NCBI GenBank assembly: GCA_036506275.1
Contig: DASXSB010000003.1
Span: 1 to 34,097, forward strand
Source of the DNA: DASXSB01 sp036506275
GTDB lineage: Bacteria > Methylomirabilota > Methylomirabilia > Rokubacteriales > CSP1-6
Direction: 5' to 3'
Length of the DNA stretch: 34,097 nt
Shown: positions 15,480 through 23,500 of the stretch, one piece after another
How positions within the stretch are numbered: the first letter of the stretch is position 1
Layout of the letters: each line of letters begins with the position of its first letter
Program-made: the position numbers and the translations under genes
The notes under the pieces: generated by a model
The model's input: only the letters and a program-made list of their open reading frames with translations
What the model was told of the DNA's origin: nothing
Database searches by the model: none

Positions 15480-16345
15480 CAGTCTCTCCTTCCCGCCACG
15501 AAGCGGGTCACACCGGCGAGATCGTCGCGACGCGCGACGTCGTGAAAGCCGTGCACTTCGAGCAACTGAACGACCGCTTCGACCTGATCGGGGCCGCCCG
15601 TCTCCAGCACGAGCGCGCCGCTGCGCAGGAACGGCGCCGCCGCCGCCACCAGGCCCCGCAACACGCGCAGCCCGTCCGCACCACCGTCGAGGGCCAGGCG
15701 CGGGTCGGCGGCGCGGACTTCGGGAGCGAGGTCGCCCAGCGCCGACGTGGCGAGATACGGCACGTTGGCGACGACGAGGTCCGCCCGGCCCGGCCGCAAC
15801 GCGCTCAGCAGATCGCCGCTCACCACCGCCACGCGCCGGCCGAGGCCGAGCCGGTCGGCGTTCGCGCGCGCCACCTCCGCCGCCTTCGGAGACAGATCCA
15901 CGGCGACGACGCCGACGTCGGGGCGCTCGGCGGCGATCGCGCACGCGATGCAGCCGGAGCCGGTTCCGACGTCGACCGCGATCGGCCGCGCCCCGACCGC
16001 GGGAGGCGGAAGCAGCTCCAGCGCCCAGCCGGCGAGGAGCTCTGTCTCGGGGCGGGGAATCAGCACCGCCGGCGTCACTCGCAGACGGAGCCCTCGAAAA
16101 TCTTCCCAGCCGAGAATGTGCTGCAGCGGTTCGCGGGCCGCCCGGCGGCGTACGGCCGCCGCGTACTGCGCGCGCTGGACGTCCGACAGCGAGGTGTCGG
16201 CGGCGACGTGGATCCGGAGCCTCGGCACCCCCAGCACATCGGCGAGCAGCCACTCGGCGTCGCTGGCCGCGCTCTCCACGCCGGCGGCGCGGAGGGTCGC
16301 GGTCGCCGCCGCCACGTGCTCGCGCGCCGTGGCCGCGCCCGTCAT
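15479..16345 (-). CDS. prmC: Release factor glutamine methyltransferase PrmC (HemK), variant NVPY motif
   Basis: This enzyme methylates the GGQ glutamine of release factors, using SAM. The 288-residue protein has an N-terminal helical domain, the IPRPETELL segment and the SAM motif DVGTGSG (125-131). The substrate-binding motif, normally NPPY, reads NVPY (194-197, VVANVPYLA). The first proline is therefore valine, read from codons AAC GTG CCG TAT. The gene is directly coupled to prfA (ATGA), the classic prfA-prmC pairing, which supports the assignment. The motif change could alter efficiency or be a tolerated lineage variant. Confidence 0.92.
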   Translation of the reverse strand: MTGAATAREHVAAATATLRAAGVESAASDAEWLLADVLGVPRLRIHVAADTSLSDVQRAQYAAAVRRRAAREPLQHILGWEDFRGLRLRVTPAVLIPRPETELLAGWALELLPPPAVGARPIAVDVGTGSGCIACAIAAERPDVGVVAVDLSPKAAEVARANADRLGLGRRVAVVSGDLLSALRPGRADLVVANVPYLATSALGDLAPEVRAADPRLALDGGADGLRVLRGLVAAAAPFLRSGALVLETGGPDQVEAVVQLLEVHGFHDVARRDDLAGVTRFVAGRRD

Positions 16346-17415
16346 TGCTCCACCCGCTCCAGGCGCTCGGCTTCCTCGGCGGCGGCGAGGGCGTCGATCA
16401 GCTCGTCGAGGTCGCCTTCGATGACGGCGGGGAGCCGATGGAGGGTGAGGCCGATGCGGTGATCGGTCACGCGCGTCTGGGGGAAGTTATAGGTGCGGAT
16501 GCGCTCGCTCCGCTCACCGGTCCCGACCTGGCTCTTGCGGTCGGCGGCGATGGCCGCCTGCTGCTCCTCCTGTGCCCGTTCCAGGAGCCGCGCTCGCAGC
16601 ACCCGCATCGCCTTCGCACGGTTCTTGATCTGCGAGCGCTCGTCCTGACACGTGACCACCAGCCCCGTCGGGATGTGCGTGATGCGCACCGCGGAATCGG
16701 TGGTGTTGACGCCCTGGCCGCCCGGTCCCGACGAGCGATAGACGTCGACGCGCAGGTCCTTCTCGTCGACCTTGACGTCGACGTCCTCTGCTTCCGGGAG
16801 CACGGCCACCGTCACCGTGGAGGTGTGGATGCGGCCGCTCGATTCCGTGACGGGCACGCGCTGCACGCGATGGACACCGCGCTCGAACTTCAGCCGGCTC
16901 CACGCGCCGCGGCCCTGGATGAAGAGGATGACGTCCTTGAGGCCGCCCACCCCCGTCGGGGTGGCGTCCATGATCTCGACCTTCCACCGCTGGCGCTCCG
17001 CGTACTTCGTGTACATGCGGGCGAGATCGGCCGCGAACAGCGCGGCCTCGTCGCCACCGGCGCCGCCGCGGATCTCGACGAACACGTTCTTGTCGTCGTT
17101 GGGATCGCGGGGGAGGAGGAGCCGCTTCAGCTCCGATTCCAGCGTGGCCTCGCGCGCGCTCAGCTCGTCGATCTCCGCCTGCGCCAGCTCCATGAGCTCG
17201 CGGTCGCCGCCTTCGGTGAGGATGTGCCGGGCCTCGCTCAAGCGCTTGAGGACCTCGCGATACTCGCCGAAGCGCTCGACGATCTCGAGGCTGTCCGCGT
17301 GCTCCTTCCGGAGGCGCGCGTATTCCGCGGGCTGGCCGAACACGGCGGGGTCGCTCAGGGCGCGAGCGATCTCGTGCGACCGCTCCTCGATCTGGCGGAG
17401 CTTGTCAAACAGCAT
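16342..17415 (-). CDS. prfA: Peptide chain release factor 1
   Basis: RF1 terminates translation at UAA and UAG. The 357-residue protein has the P-x-T codon-recognition tripeptide as PVT (188-190, RVPVTESSGR) and the catalytic GGQ (232-234, SSGPGGQGVNTTDSA). The N-terminal coiled-coil domain and the RF1-type C-terminus are complete. ATG 17415 follows a GGGGAGG Shine-Dalgarno at 17434-17428 with a rather long 12-base spacer, and that element can pair with CCTCC just upstream. The gene starts the tightly coupled operon that runs to rlmB. Confidence 0.97.
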   Translation of the reverse strand: MLFDKLRQIEERSHEIARALSDPAVFGQPAEYARLRKEHADSLEIVERFGEYREVLKRLSEARHILTEGGDRELMELAQAEIDELSAREATLESELKRLLLPRDPNDDKNVFVEIRGGAGGDEAALFAADLARMYTKYAERQRWKVEIMDATPTGVGGLKDVILFIQGRGAWSRLKFERGVHRVQRVPVTESSGRIHTSTVTVAVLPEAEDVDVKVDEKDLRVDVYRSSGPGGQGVNTTDSAVRITHIPTGLVVTCQDERSQIKNRAKAMRVLRARLLERAQEEQQAAIAADRKSQVGTGERSERIRTYNFPQTRVTDHRIGLTLHRLPAVIEGDLDELIDALAAAEEAERLERVEQ

Positions 17416-17427
17416 CGTGGGTCAACG

Positions 17428-17441
17428 CCTCCCCGAGGAGG
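17428..17441 (-). promoter_or_regulatory. Hairpin that could hide the prfA Shine-Dalgarno
   Basis: In the 98-base gap between rpmE and prfA, the minus strand reads CCTCC-TCGG-GGAGG. This is a 5-bp all-but-one-GC stem closed by a UCGG tetraloop. The 3' arm is the prfA ribosome-binding site, so folding would block initiation of prfA. The rest of the gap shows no promoter or terminator I can support. Confidence 0.4.
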
Positions 17442-17513
17442 TGGGGACGAGCTCGCGGAGCGGGAGCGGCAGGAGCGGTGCGCCGGGTCCCTGCGGGCGC
17501 CGGCGGGAACGAT

Positions 17514-17729
17514 CTATCCCGACTGCACCGGCTGGCGCTTGTACTTCTTCTGGAAGCGCTCCACCCGCCCTTCGGAGTCCATGAACCGCTGCTTGCCCGT
17601 GAAGAAGGGATGGCACTTGGAGCAGACCTCCACCCGGATCTCCGGTCTGGTGGAGCGGGTGTGGATGACCTCGCCGCACGCGCACGTGATCGTCGTATCG
17701 ACGTACTCAGGGTGAATGCCCACCTTCAC
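17514..17729 (-). CDS. rpmE: Ribosomal protein bL31, zinc-binding form
   Basis: This large-subunit ribosomal protein has 71 residues. The zinc ligands are C16, C18, C36 and C39 (TCACGE and CSKCHPFFTG), which mark the C+ paralogue that binds zinc. The GTG start at 17729 is preceded by a strong GAGGAGG Shine-Dalgarno with a 7-base spacer. The segment GIHPEYVDTTITC fits the family N-terminus. It lies after the rho terminator and before prfA, a common order. It is probably transcribed from the promoter predicted at 17783-17755. Confidence 0.96.
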   Translation of the reverse strand: MKVGIHPEYVDTTITCACGEVIHTRSTRPEIRVEVCSKCHPFFTGKQRFMDSEGRVERFQKKYKRQPVQSG

Positions 17730-17754
17730 GGTCCAACCTCCTCAGGAGTAAGCA

Positions 17755-17783
17755 AGAATACCAACGACCTCCAAAAAACGCAA
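17755..17783 (-). promoter_or_regulatory. Possible promoter for rpmE and the downstream operon
   Basis: The minus strand has TTGCGT (17783-17778), a 17-base spacer and TATTCT (17760-17755). Transcription would start near 17748, giving a leader of about 20 bases that holds the rpmE Shine-Dalgarno. The -35 falls in the U-tract of the upstream terminator. The match to consensus is only moderate. Confidence 0.35.
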
Positions 17784-17802
17784 AAGACCCGCCGATCCGG
17801 CG
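17773..17802 (-). terminator. Intrinsic terminator between rho and rpmE
   Basis: The minus strand forms a CGCCG-GAT-CGGCG stem-loop (17802-17790) followed by GG and the T-rich tract TCTTTTGCGTTTTTT. This is the only hairpin in the rho-rpmE gap with a U-run, and it is well placed to end the rho transcript. Confidence 0.65.
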
Positions 17803-17815
17803 CCTTCCGACCGCC

Positions 17816-17988
17816 GGTTGCGTCCGTGTGCTGGCTCCGCCGGCGCAACCTCGGTCGTGGTTCTGGCGGAGCCACGTTCCGAGCGCCGGCTCCGCCGGCG
17901 CAACCTTAGGGGGGAGGCTCCGGAGGGGGTCTCCCCCTCCGTTCTGTCGAGGGGGAGGCATCGGAGGGGGCCGTCGAGGCCCCCTCCG
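17816..17988. repeat. Cluster of GC-rich direct and inverted repeats downstream of rho
   Basis: Most of the 263-base gap 17730-17992 is repetitive. A 19-base direct repeat GGCTCCGCCGGCGCAACCT occurs at 17833-17851 and 17888-17906. Part of it recurs inverted at 17865-17873, and GGTTGCG at 17816-17822 can pair with 17844-17850. Two strong hairpins follow: 17921-17941 (9-bp stem, 3-base loop) and 17962-17988 (11-bp stem CGGAGGGGGCC, 5-base loop), both built on CGGAGGGGG. Neither has a U-tract. The longer one sits 4 bases beyond the rho stop codon and may protect the rho mRNA 3' end or help termination. Confidence 0.8.
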
Positions 17989-17992
17989 AATC

Positions 17993-19315
17993 TCAGCTCA
18001 TTGAGTGCATCGAGGCCAGGAACTCGCGGTTGGTCTTGGTCTGCTTGAGCTTGTCGAGGAGCAGTTCCATCGCCTCCACCGGGTTCAGCTGGGAGAGGGC
18101 CTTGCGGAGGAGCCACACCTTCTGGAGTTCGTCCTTCTCGAGGAGCAGCTCTTCCTTGCGGGTGCCGGACTGCTCGATGTTGATGGTGGGGAAGATCCGC
18201 TTGTCCATGAGGCGCCGGTCCAGGTGGACCTCCATGTTGCCGGTACCCTTGAACTCCTCGAAGATCACGTCGTCCATCCGGCTCCCGGTGTCGATGAGGG
18301 CGGTGGCGATGATCGTGAGCGACCCGCCTTCCTCGATGTTGCGGGCGGCCGCGAAGAACCGGCGCGGGCGCTGAAGCGCGTTGGCGTCGAGACCGCCCGA
18401 CAGCACCTTGCCCGACGACGGGATGATCGCGTTGTGCGCGCGCGCGAAGCGGGTGATGGAGTCGAGGAGGATGACGACGTCGCGCTTGTGCTCCACGAGC
18501 CGCTTGGCCTTCTCGATCACCATGTCCGCCACCTGCACGTGGCGGGACGGCACCTCGTCGAACGTGGAGGCGATGACTTCCCCGCGCACGGACCGCTGCA
18601 TGTCCGTGACCTCTTCCGGCCGCTCGTCGATGAGGAGGACGATCAGATAGACCTCGGGGTGATTCTTGGCGATGGCGTTGGCCAGCTTCTGCAGCATCAT
18701 CGTCTTGCCGGTGCGGGGGGCGGCCACGATCATCCCGCGCTGGCCCTTCCCGATCGGCGACAGCAGATCCATGACCCGCGTCGTCAGATCCTCGGCCTCG
18801 TGCTCGAGCCGCAGCCGCTCCATCGGGTAGAGCGGCGTGAGGTTGTCGAAGAAGATCTTCTCGCGCGCCTGCTCCGGCGTCTCGAAGTTGATCGCCTCCA
18901 CCTTGAGGAGGGCGAAATACCGCTCGGTGTCCTTGGGGGGTCGGACCTGACCCGAGATGGTGTCGCCCGTGCGGAGGTCGAAGCGGCGGATCTGTGACGG
19001 CGAGACGTAGATGTCGTCGGGACCGGGGAGGTAGTTGTAATCCGGCGCACGCAGGAACCCGAAGCCGTCCGGCAAGACCTCGAGGACGCCTTCCGCGAAG
19101 ATCAGGCCGTCCTTCTCCGCCTGGGACTGGAGGATTTTGAAGATCAGCTCCTGCTTCCGCAGGCCGCTGAAATTCTGGACGTTGAGGTCGCGCGCGATGC
19201 CGTTGAGCTCGGAGATGGTCTTCTCCTTGAGCTCGGACAGGTTCATGCCGTTGGCATCGGTGGCGTTCGGGGTTGCGTTGGTTTGACCTTGGCCTCGGTC
19301 TCGGCGGGCGCTCAT
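17993..19315 (-). CDS. rho: Transcription termination factor Rho
   Basis: This hexameric RNA-dependent ATPase ends transcription of C-rich, untranslated RNA. The 440-residue protein has an N-terminal Rho-N domain beginning MNLSELKEKTISEL, a cold-shock-type RNA-binding domain (GFGFLRAPDYNYLPGPDDIY) and an ATPase core. The Walker A loop APRTGKT is at about 199-205, with the LLIDERPEEVTDMQRSV, LLDSITRFARA and FKGTGNMEVHLDR segments. The ATG at 19315 has a GGAG 7 bases upstream. A second ATG at 19246 would match the usual MNLSELK start but lacks a Shine-Dalgarno. The extra 23 N-terminal residues are Asn/Thr-rich. It has its own predicted promoter and terminator. Confidence 0.97.
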   Translation of the reverse strand: MSARRDRGQGQTNATPNATDANGMNLSELKEKTISELNGIARDLNVQNFSGLRKQELIFKILQSQAEKDGLIFAEGVLEVLPDGFGFLRAPDYNYLPGPDDIYVSPSQIRRFDLRTGDTISGQVRPPKDTERYFALLKVEAINFETPEQAREKIFFDNLTPLYPMERLRLEHEAEDLTTRVMDLLSPIGKGQRGMIVAAPRTGKTMMLQKLANAIAKNHPEVYLIVLLIDERPEEVTDMQRSVRGEVIASTFDEVPSRHVQVADMVIEKAKRLVEHKRDVVILLDSITRFARAHNAIIPSSGKVLSGGLDANALQRPRRFFAAARNIEEGGSLTIIATALIDTGSRMDDVIFEEFKGTGNMEVHLDRRLMDKRIFPTINIEQSGTRKEELLLEKDELQKVWLLRKALSQLNPVEAMELLLDKLKQTKTNREFLASMHSMS

Positions 19316-19420
19316 TACACGGCTCCAGGCGCGGCAGTTAGACGCCGCGTGGGGTTAGGGGTCGCTCGATCCTGTTCGTCGCAGCTGGTCTTCTGCGGGG
19401 TGGAACGTGTCTGCATCGCT

Positions 19421-19449
19421 ATGCTGCCAGCCGGGGTCAAGTTTGTCAA
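19421..19449 (-). promoter_or_regulatory. Predicted promoter and C-rich leader of rho
   Basis: The minus strand carries a perfect TTGACA -35 (19449-19444), 17 bases, then a weak -10 CAGCAT (19426-19421). It begins just after the stop codon of the upstream gene. The leader to ATG 19315 would be about 100 bases and is C-rich, with clusters such as CCACCCCGC and ACCCCTAACCCCAC. A small GCGGC/GCCGC hairpin lies just before the Shine-Dalgarno. Autogenous control of rho by attenuation in its leader is known in E. coli. Confidence 0.45.
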
Positions 19450-19458
19450 CGAACATCT

Positions 19459-20532
19459 TCAGATGCGGACCTCGATGATCGCCCGCTCCTTGATCTCCTT
19501 GAGCCAGGCGTCGAAGCGGGCATCGTACTTCTCGCGGAAGAGGATCTCCCGGATCTGCTGCTTCACCCGGTTCATCCCGGCGTCGTCCAGGGCCTCCTTG
19601 GATTCGAGCCGGAACAGGTGGTAGCCGAGGGGGGATCGGTACGGCTTGGAGACCTCCCCCTGCTTGAGGGCGAGGATCTGGTTCTCGATGTCCTCCGCCA
19701 GCTCGCCGCGTTTCAGGGTACCGAGGTCGCCCCCGTCGGCCGCGGTCGCGTCCCGGGAATGCTGGCGCGCGAGGTCCGCGAAGTCGGCGCCCTCGAGGAT
19801 CTGGGTCCGCAGCATCTCCGCCTTGATGCGGGTCGCCTCCCAGGAGGCGTCCGTGTCTCCCGCCTCGGGGACGAGCAGGATGTGACGGGCGTGGTAGCCG
19901 AGCCCGGTCTCGAGCTTCTCGCGATTACGGAGGAAGTACGTCTCGATCTCCCCGTCGGTGACGGAGACGCGGAGGGCGACCTTGCGCCGGATGACCTTGT
20001 TGACACGCACGGCCTCCCGCAGCCGCTTGCGAACGGCCTCCATCGTGAGGCCCTGCGCCTTCACGGCGGCCTCGAACGCCTCGCGGTTGGGGGCGTTGTA
20101 CTTCTTGATGCGCTCGGTCAGCTCCTCCTCCACCTCGATGTCCTCGACGGTGATCTTCTCGCGGTCTGCCTCCTGGAGCTGGAGGCGAACGTCGATGAGG
20201 CGGGGCAGGAACTGCTTGAGCAGCTCGTCGTCGCTGACGTTCATCGCCTCCCGCGACTCCTGGCGATAGGCGACGATCGTCTCCTGGAGCTCGCCGAGCG
20301 TGATGGCGTCGTTGTTCACGACCGCGATCACGCGATCGACGATCGCCTCGTCCGCCCCCGCCGCGCGCGGGGCGGAACGGGTCTCGGCGTCGCGCTTGAC
20401 GGGCGGCGCCGCCGTGTGGAGGCTATCGTCCTTCGGTTCTCCCTTGGCGCCGATGAACGGCACCCATCGCGGAATCATCGAGCACCCTCCGAAGAGGATG
20501 ACGGCGGCGACCGCGGCGAGGGCTCGTCTCAT
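19459..20532 (-). CDS. SurA/PrsA-like peptidyl-prolyl isomerase lipoprotein
   Basis: This is a predicted periplasmic chaperone and prolyl isomerase. The 357-residue protein has a signal with lipobox LFGGC (Cys17), so it is probably a lipoprotein rather than soluble like E. coli SurA. A linker leads to a SurA_N-type domain (about 64-215; VDRVIAVVNNDAITLGELQ) and one parvulin domain (about 225-325; HARHILLVPE, FADLARQHSRDATAADGGDLGTLKRGEL, SPLGYHLFRL). A basic C-terminal helix closes the chain. E. coli SurA has two parvulin domains; only one is seen here. ATG 20532 overlaps the mfd stop (ATGA). The family is clear; its clients are unknown. Confidence 0.88.
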   Translation of the reverse strand: MRRALAAVAAVILFGGCSMIPRWVPFIGAKGEPKDDSLHTAAPPVKRDAETRSAPRAAGADEAIVDRVIAVVNNDAITLGELQETIVAYRQESREAMNVSDDELLKQFLPRLIDVRLQLQEADREKITVEDIEVEEELTERIKKYNAPNREAFEAAVKAQGLTMEAVRKRLREAVRVNKVIRRKVALRVSVTDGEIETYFLRNREKLETGLGYHARHILLVPEAGDTDASWEATRIKAEMLRTQILEGADFADLARQHSRDATAADGGDLGTLKRGELAEDIENQILALKQGEVSKPYRSPLGYHLFRLESKEALDDAGMNRVKQQIREILFREKYDARFDAWLKEIKERAIIEVRI

Positions 20533-23500
20533 CGCGCGGAGAAGGACCGCAGCAACCCGAGGAGGGCGTCGCGCACGACGGGCCAGTCGCCGCGCGCGAT
20601 GGTGGCTTCGATGGTGAACTCGCGCTTCATCCGCATCCGCCCCCGGCTCTCCTGGATCGCGCGCACGAGGCGATCGGGCTCCACGGGCGTGACGGGCGCA
20701 AAGGTGACGAGCGCCTTGCCGTCGCCGGCCTCGATCTTCTCCACGCCGAGGGCGCGGGCGGCGACGCGGATGCGCACGGTGTCCAGGAGCTGCTCGGCCT
20801 CCGCGGGCAGGGGCCCGAAGCGGTCGGCAAGCTCGGCGCGCAGGTCGGCGACGACGGCGTCGCTGTCGGCAGCGGCGAGCCGCTTGTACAGCGCGAGGCG
20901 CTGGTTGACCTCGGGAACATAGTCTTCCGGTAAGTAGCCCTCGACGTTCACGCTCACCACCGGGTCGACCACGGCGGTGCTCGGTTGGCCGCGTAATTCT
21001 CGCACGGCCTCGGCGAGGAGCTTGGAATAAAGATCGTACCCCACGGCCGCGATGTGGCCGTGCTGCTGGGCGCCGAGGAGGTTGCCGGCCCCCCGGATCT
21101 CGAGGTCGCGTAGCGCCAGCTTGAACCCCGATCCCAGCTCGGTGAGCTCCTGGAGGACGCGCAGCCGCCGCTGGGCCTGCTCGTCCACGCGCCCGTCGGC
21201 GGGGACGAGCAGGTAGGCGTAGGCCTGCTGGCGTTCGCGGCCCACGCGACCCCGAAGCTGGTAGAGCTGGGCGAGGCCGAAGCGGTCGGCGCGGTTCACG
21301 ACGATCGTGTTGGAGGCAGGGATGTCGAGGCCGGACTCGACGATGGCGGTGGAGACGAGGACGTCCGCCTGGCCGGTGACGAACTTCACCATGGTCGCTT
21401 CCAGCTCGCGCTCGCGCATCTGGCCGTGGGCCATCACGATGCGCGCGTCGGGAACGAGGTCTTGCAGGAGCCGCACCATCGACGGCAGCGACTGGATCCG
21501 GTTGTGGACGAAGAACACCTGGCCGCCACGCTCGATCTCGCGCTCGACCGCTTCCCTGATGACGGCCTTGCTGAAGCGCCGCACGAGCGTCTCGACGGGC
21601 AGGCGCGCCAGCGGCGCCGTCTCGATCACCGACATGTCCCGCACGCCCGAGAGCGACATGTAGAGCGTGCGCGGGATGGGGGTAGCGGTCATGGCGAGGA
21701 CGTCGACGGACGCGCGCAGCTGCTTGATGCGTTCCTTGTGGACGACGCCGAAGCGGTGCTCCTCGTCGATCACGAGGAGGCCGAGCTTCTTGAACTCGAC
21801 GTCCTTCGAGAGCAGGCGGTGGGTGCCGATGACCACGTCCACGGTGCCGTCGCGGAGTCCCTTCACCACCGCCTTCTGCTCCTTGGGCGAACGGAAGCGC
21901 GAGAGCAGCTCCACCCGCGCCGGGAACGGCGAGAAGCGGTCGGTGAAGGTCGTCCAGTGCTGCTGGGCGAGCACGGTCGTCGGTACCAGCACCGCCACCT
22001 GCAGCCCGTCCGCCACCGCCTTGAACGCCGCCCGTAGCGCCACCTCCGTCTTGCCGTAGCCGACGTCACCCGCCACGAGACGGTCCATCGGTTGCGCCGT
22101 CTCCATGTCACGCTTGACGTCCTCGATCGCCTTGAGCTGGTCGGCCGTCTCCTCGAAACGGAACGCCGCCTCGAACTCGTGCTGCCACGGCGTGTCCGGC
22201 GAGACGACGTAGCCCTCCGCCACCGCGCGCTCGGCGTAGAGCTTGAGCAGCCCCTCCGCCATCTCCCGCAGCGCCGCCCGCACCGACTCCTTCACCCGCT
22301 GCCAGGCGGCGCCGCCCAGCCGGTCCAGGCGCGCGGCGTCGGTTTCGCCGCCGAGATACTTCGAGATCAGCTCCAGGCGCTCGACGGGGAGGAAGAGCTG
22401 GTTGCCTTCCGCGTACTCGAGGAGCAGGAAATCCCCGTCCTTGTCGCCGACGCGCATGGTGCGAAGCCCGAGATAGCGGCCAATGCCGTGGTCTTCGTGG
22501 ACGACGAGATCGCCGGCGGCGAGATCGGTGAAGGCGGTGACGGGCGAGCCGCGCTGGTACTTGGGTCGGCGCAACGAGCGCCGGCGCGCGCCGAAGATTT
22601 CCTGCTCGGTGAGCACGACGAGACCGAGCGCGGGAATGCTGAAGCCGGACGAGCAGTCGCCGACGACGATGGCGAGGCCGACAGGGTCGCCGAGGGTGGC
22701 CGCCATCGTCGCCTCGAGCTGGTGCTCGCGCAGGATCTGGTGGAGCTGCTGGCCCTGATGCTCGTCGGCGGCGACGAGAGCGACGCGGAATCCCTCCATT
22801 CGCCAGCGCGTGATCTCCGCCGTGAGCTCGCGGAACTTGCCCGCGTACTGGGGCACGGACTGCGTGTCGAGCACCACCTCCGCCACCGCGTCGTCCCCGT
22901 CGGCGGACGCGGTGCCGCTCAGGAGGGCAAGCTCGAGCCGCGGGCGCCCGCCGAGTCGCACGGAGACGGGCACGCGGGTGGGCGCGTCCGGGGACGCCTC
23001 CTCCTCGAGCAGCCGCGGTGAATCGACGATCACCGGCGCCGAGGGCGGCAAGTATGCGACGAGGCCTTCGGCGGGCCCCGCCTCGTCGTCCGGCGGGCTA
23101 TCCAGCGGCAGCACCACCAGCTCGTCGAGTGACGTCACCGAACGCTGGCTGGTGGGATCGAAGAGACGGATGGACTCGATGTCGTCGCCGAAGAACTCCA
23201 GCCGGGCCGGGCTCGGGTGGCTGGGCGGGAAGATGTCGACGATGCCGCCGCGCACGCTCCACTGCCCCACTTCGACCACGGTGTCCGCGCGCTCGTAGCC
23301 CGCCCGCTCCAGCGCTTCCAGCAGCAACTCGCGGTCGAGGCTATCGCGCATGCCGAGGCGCAGCGTGCGGCTCGTGAAATCGGCCTGCGACGGCAGTGGT
23401 GTGGCAAGCGCGGAGGGAGTCGCCACCACCAGGAGCGGCTCGCCCGCGAGCAGGCGCCGGCAGATCAACGCGCGCTCGGCGTCGGCCTCGCGGTGGTGGC

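Noticed and set aside
14226..16253. Long frame that would fuse a 258-residue extension to MurA
   Set aside because: The extension is the out-of-frame shadow of prmC. MurA starts at ATG 15479 with a Shine-Dalgarno and the normal N-terminus.
15289..17715. Plus-strand open frame of 808 codons opposite murA, prmC, prfA and rpmE
   Set aside because: The composition is low-complexity Arg/Pro/Ala, there is no Shine-Dalgarno, and the opposite strand holds four certain genes.
17921..17988. The two large GC hairpins after rho as intrinsic terminators
   Set aside because: Neither has a U-tract on the minus strand. The terminator at 17773-17802 is the better candidate.
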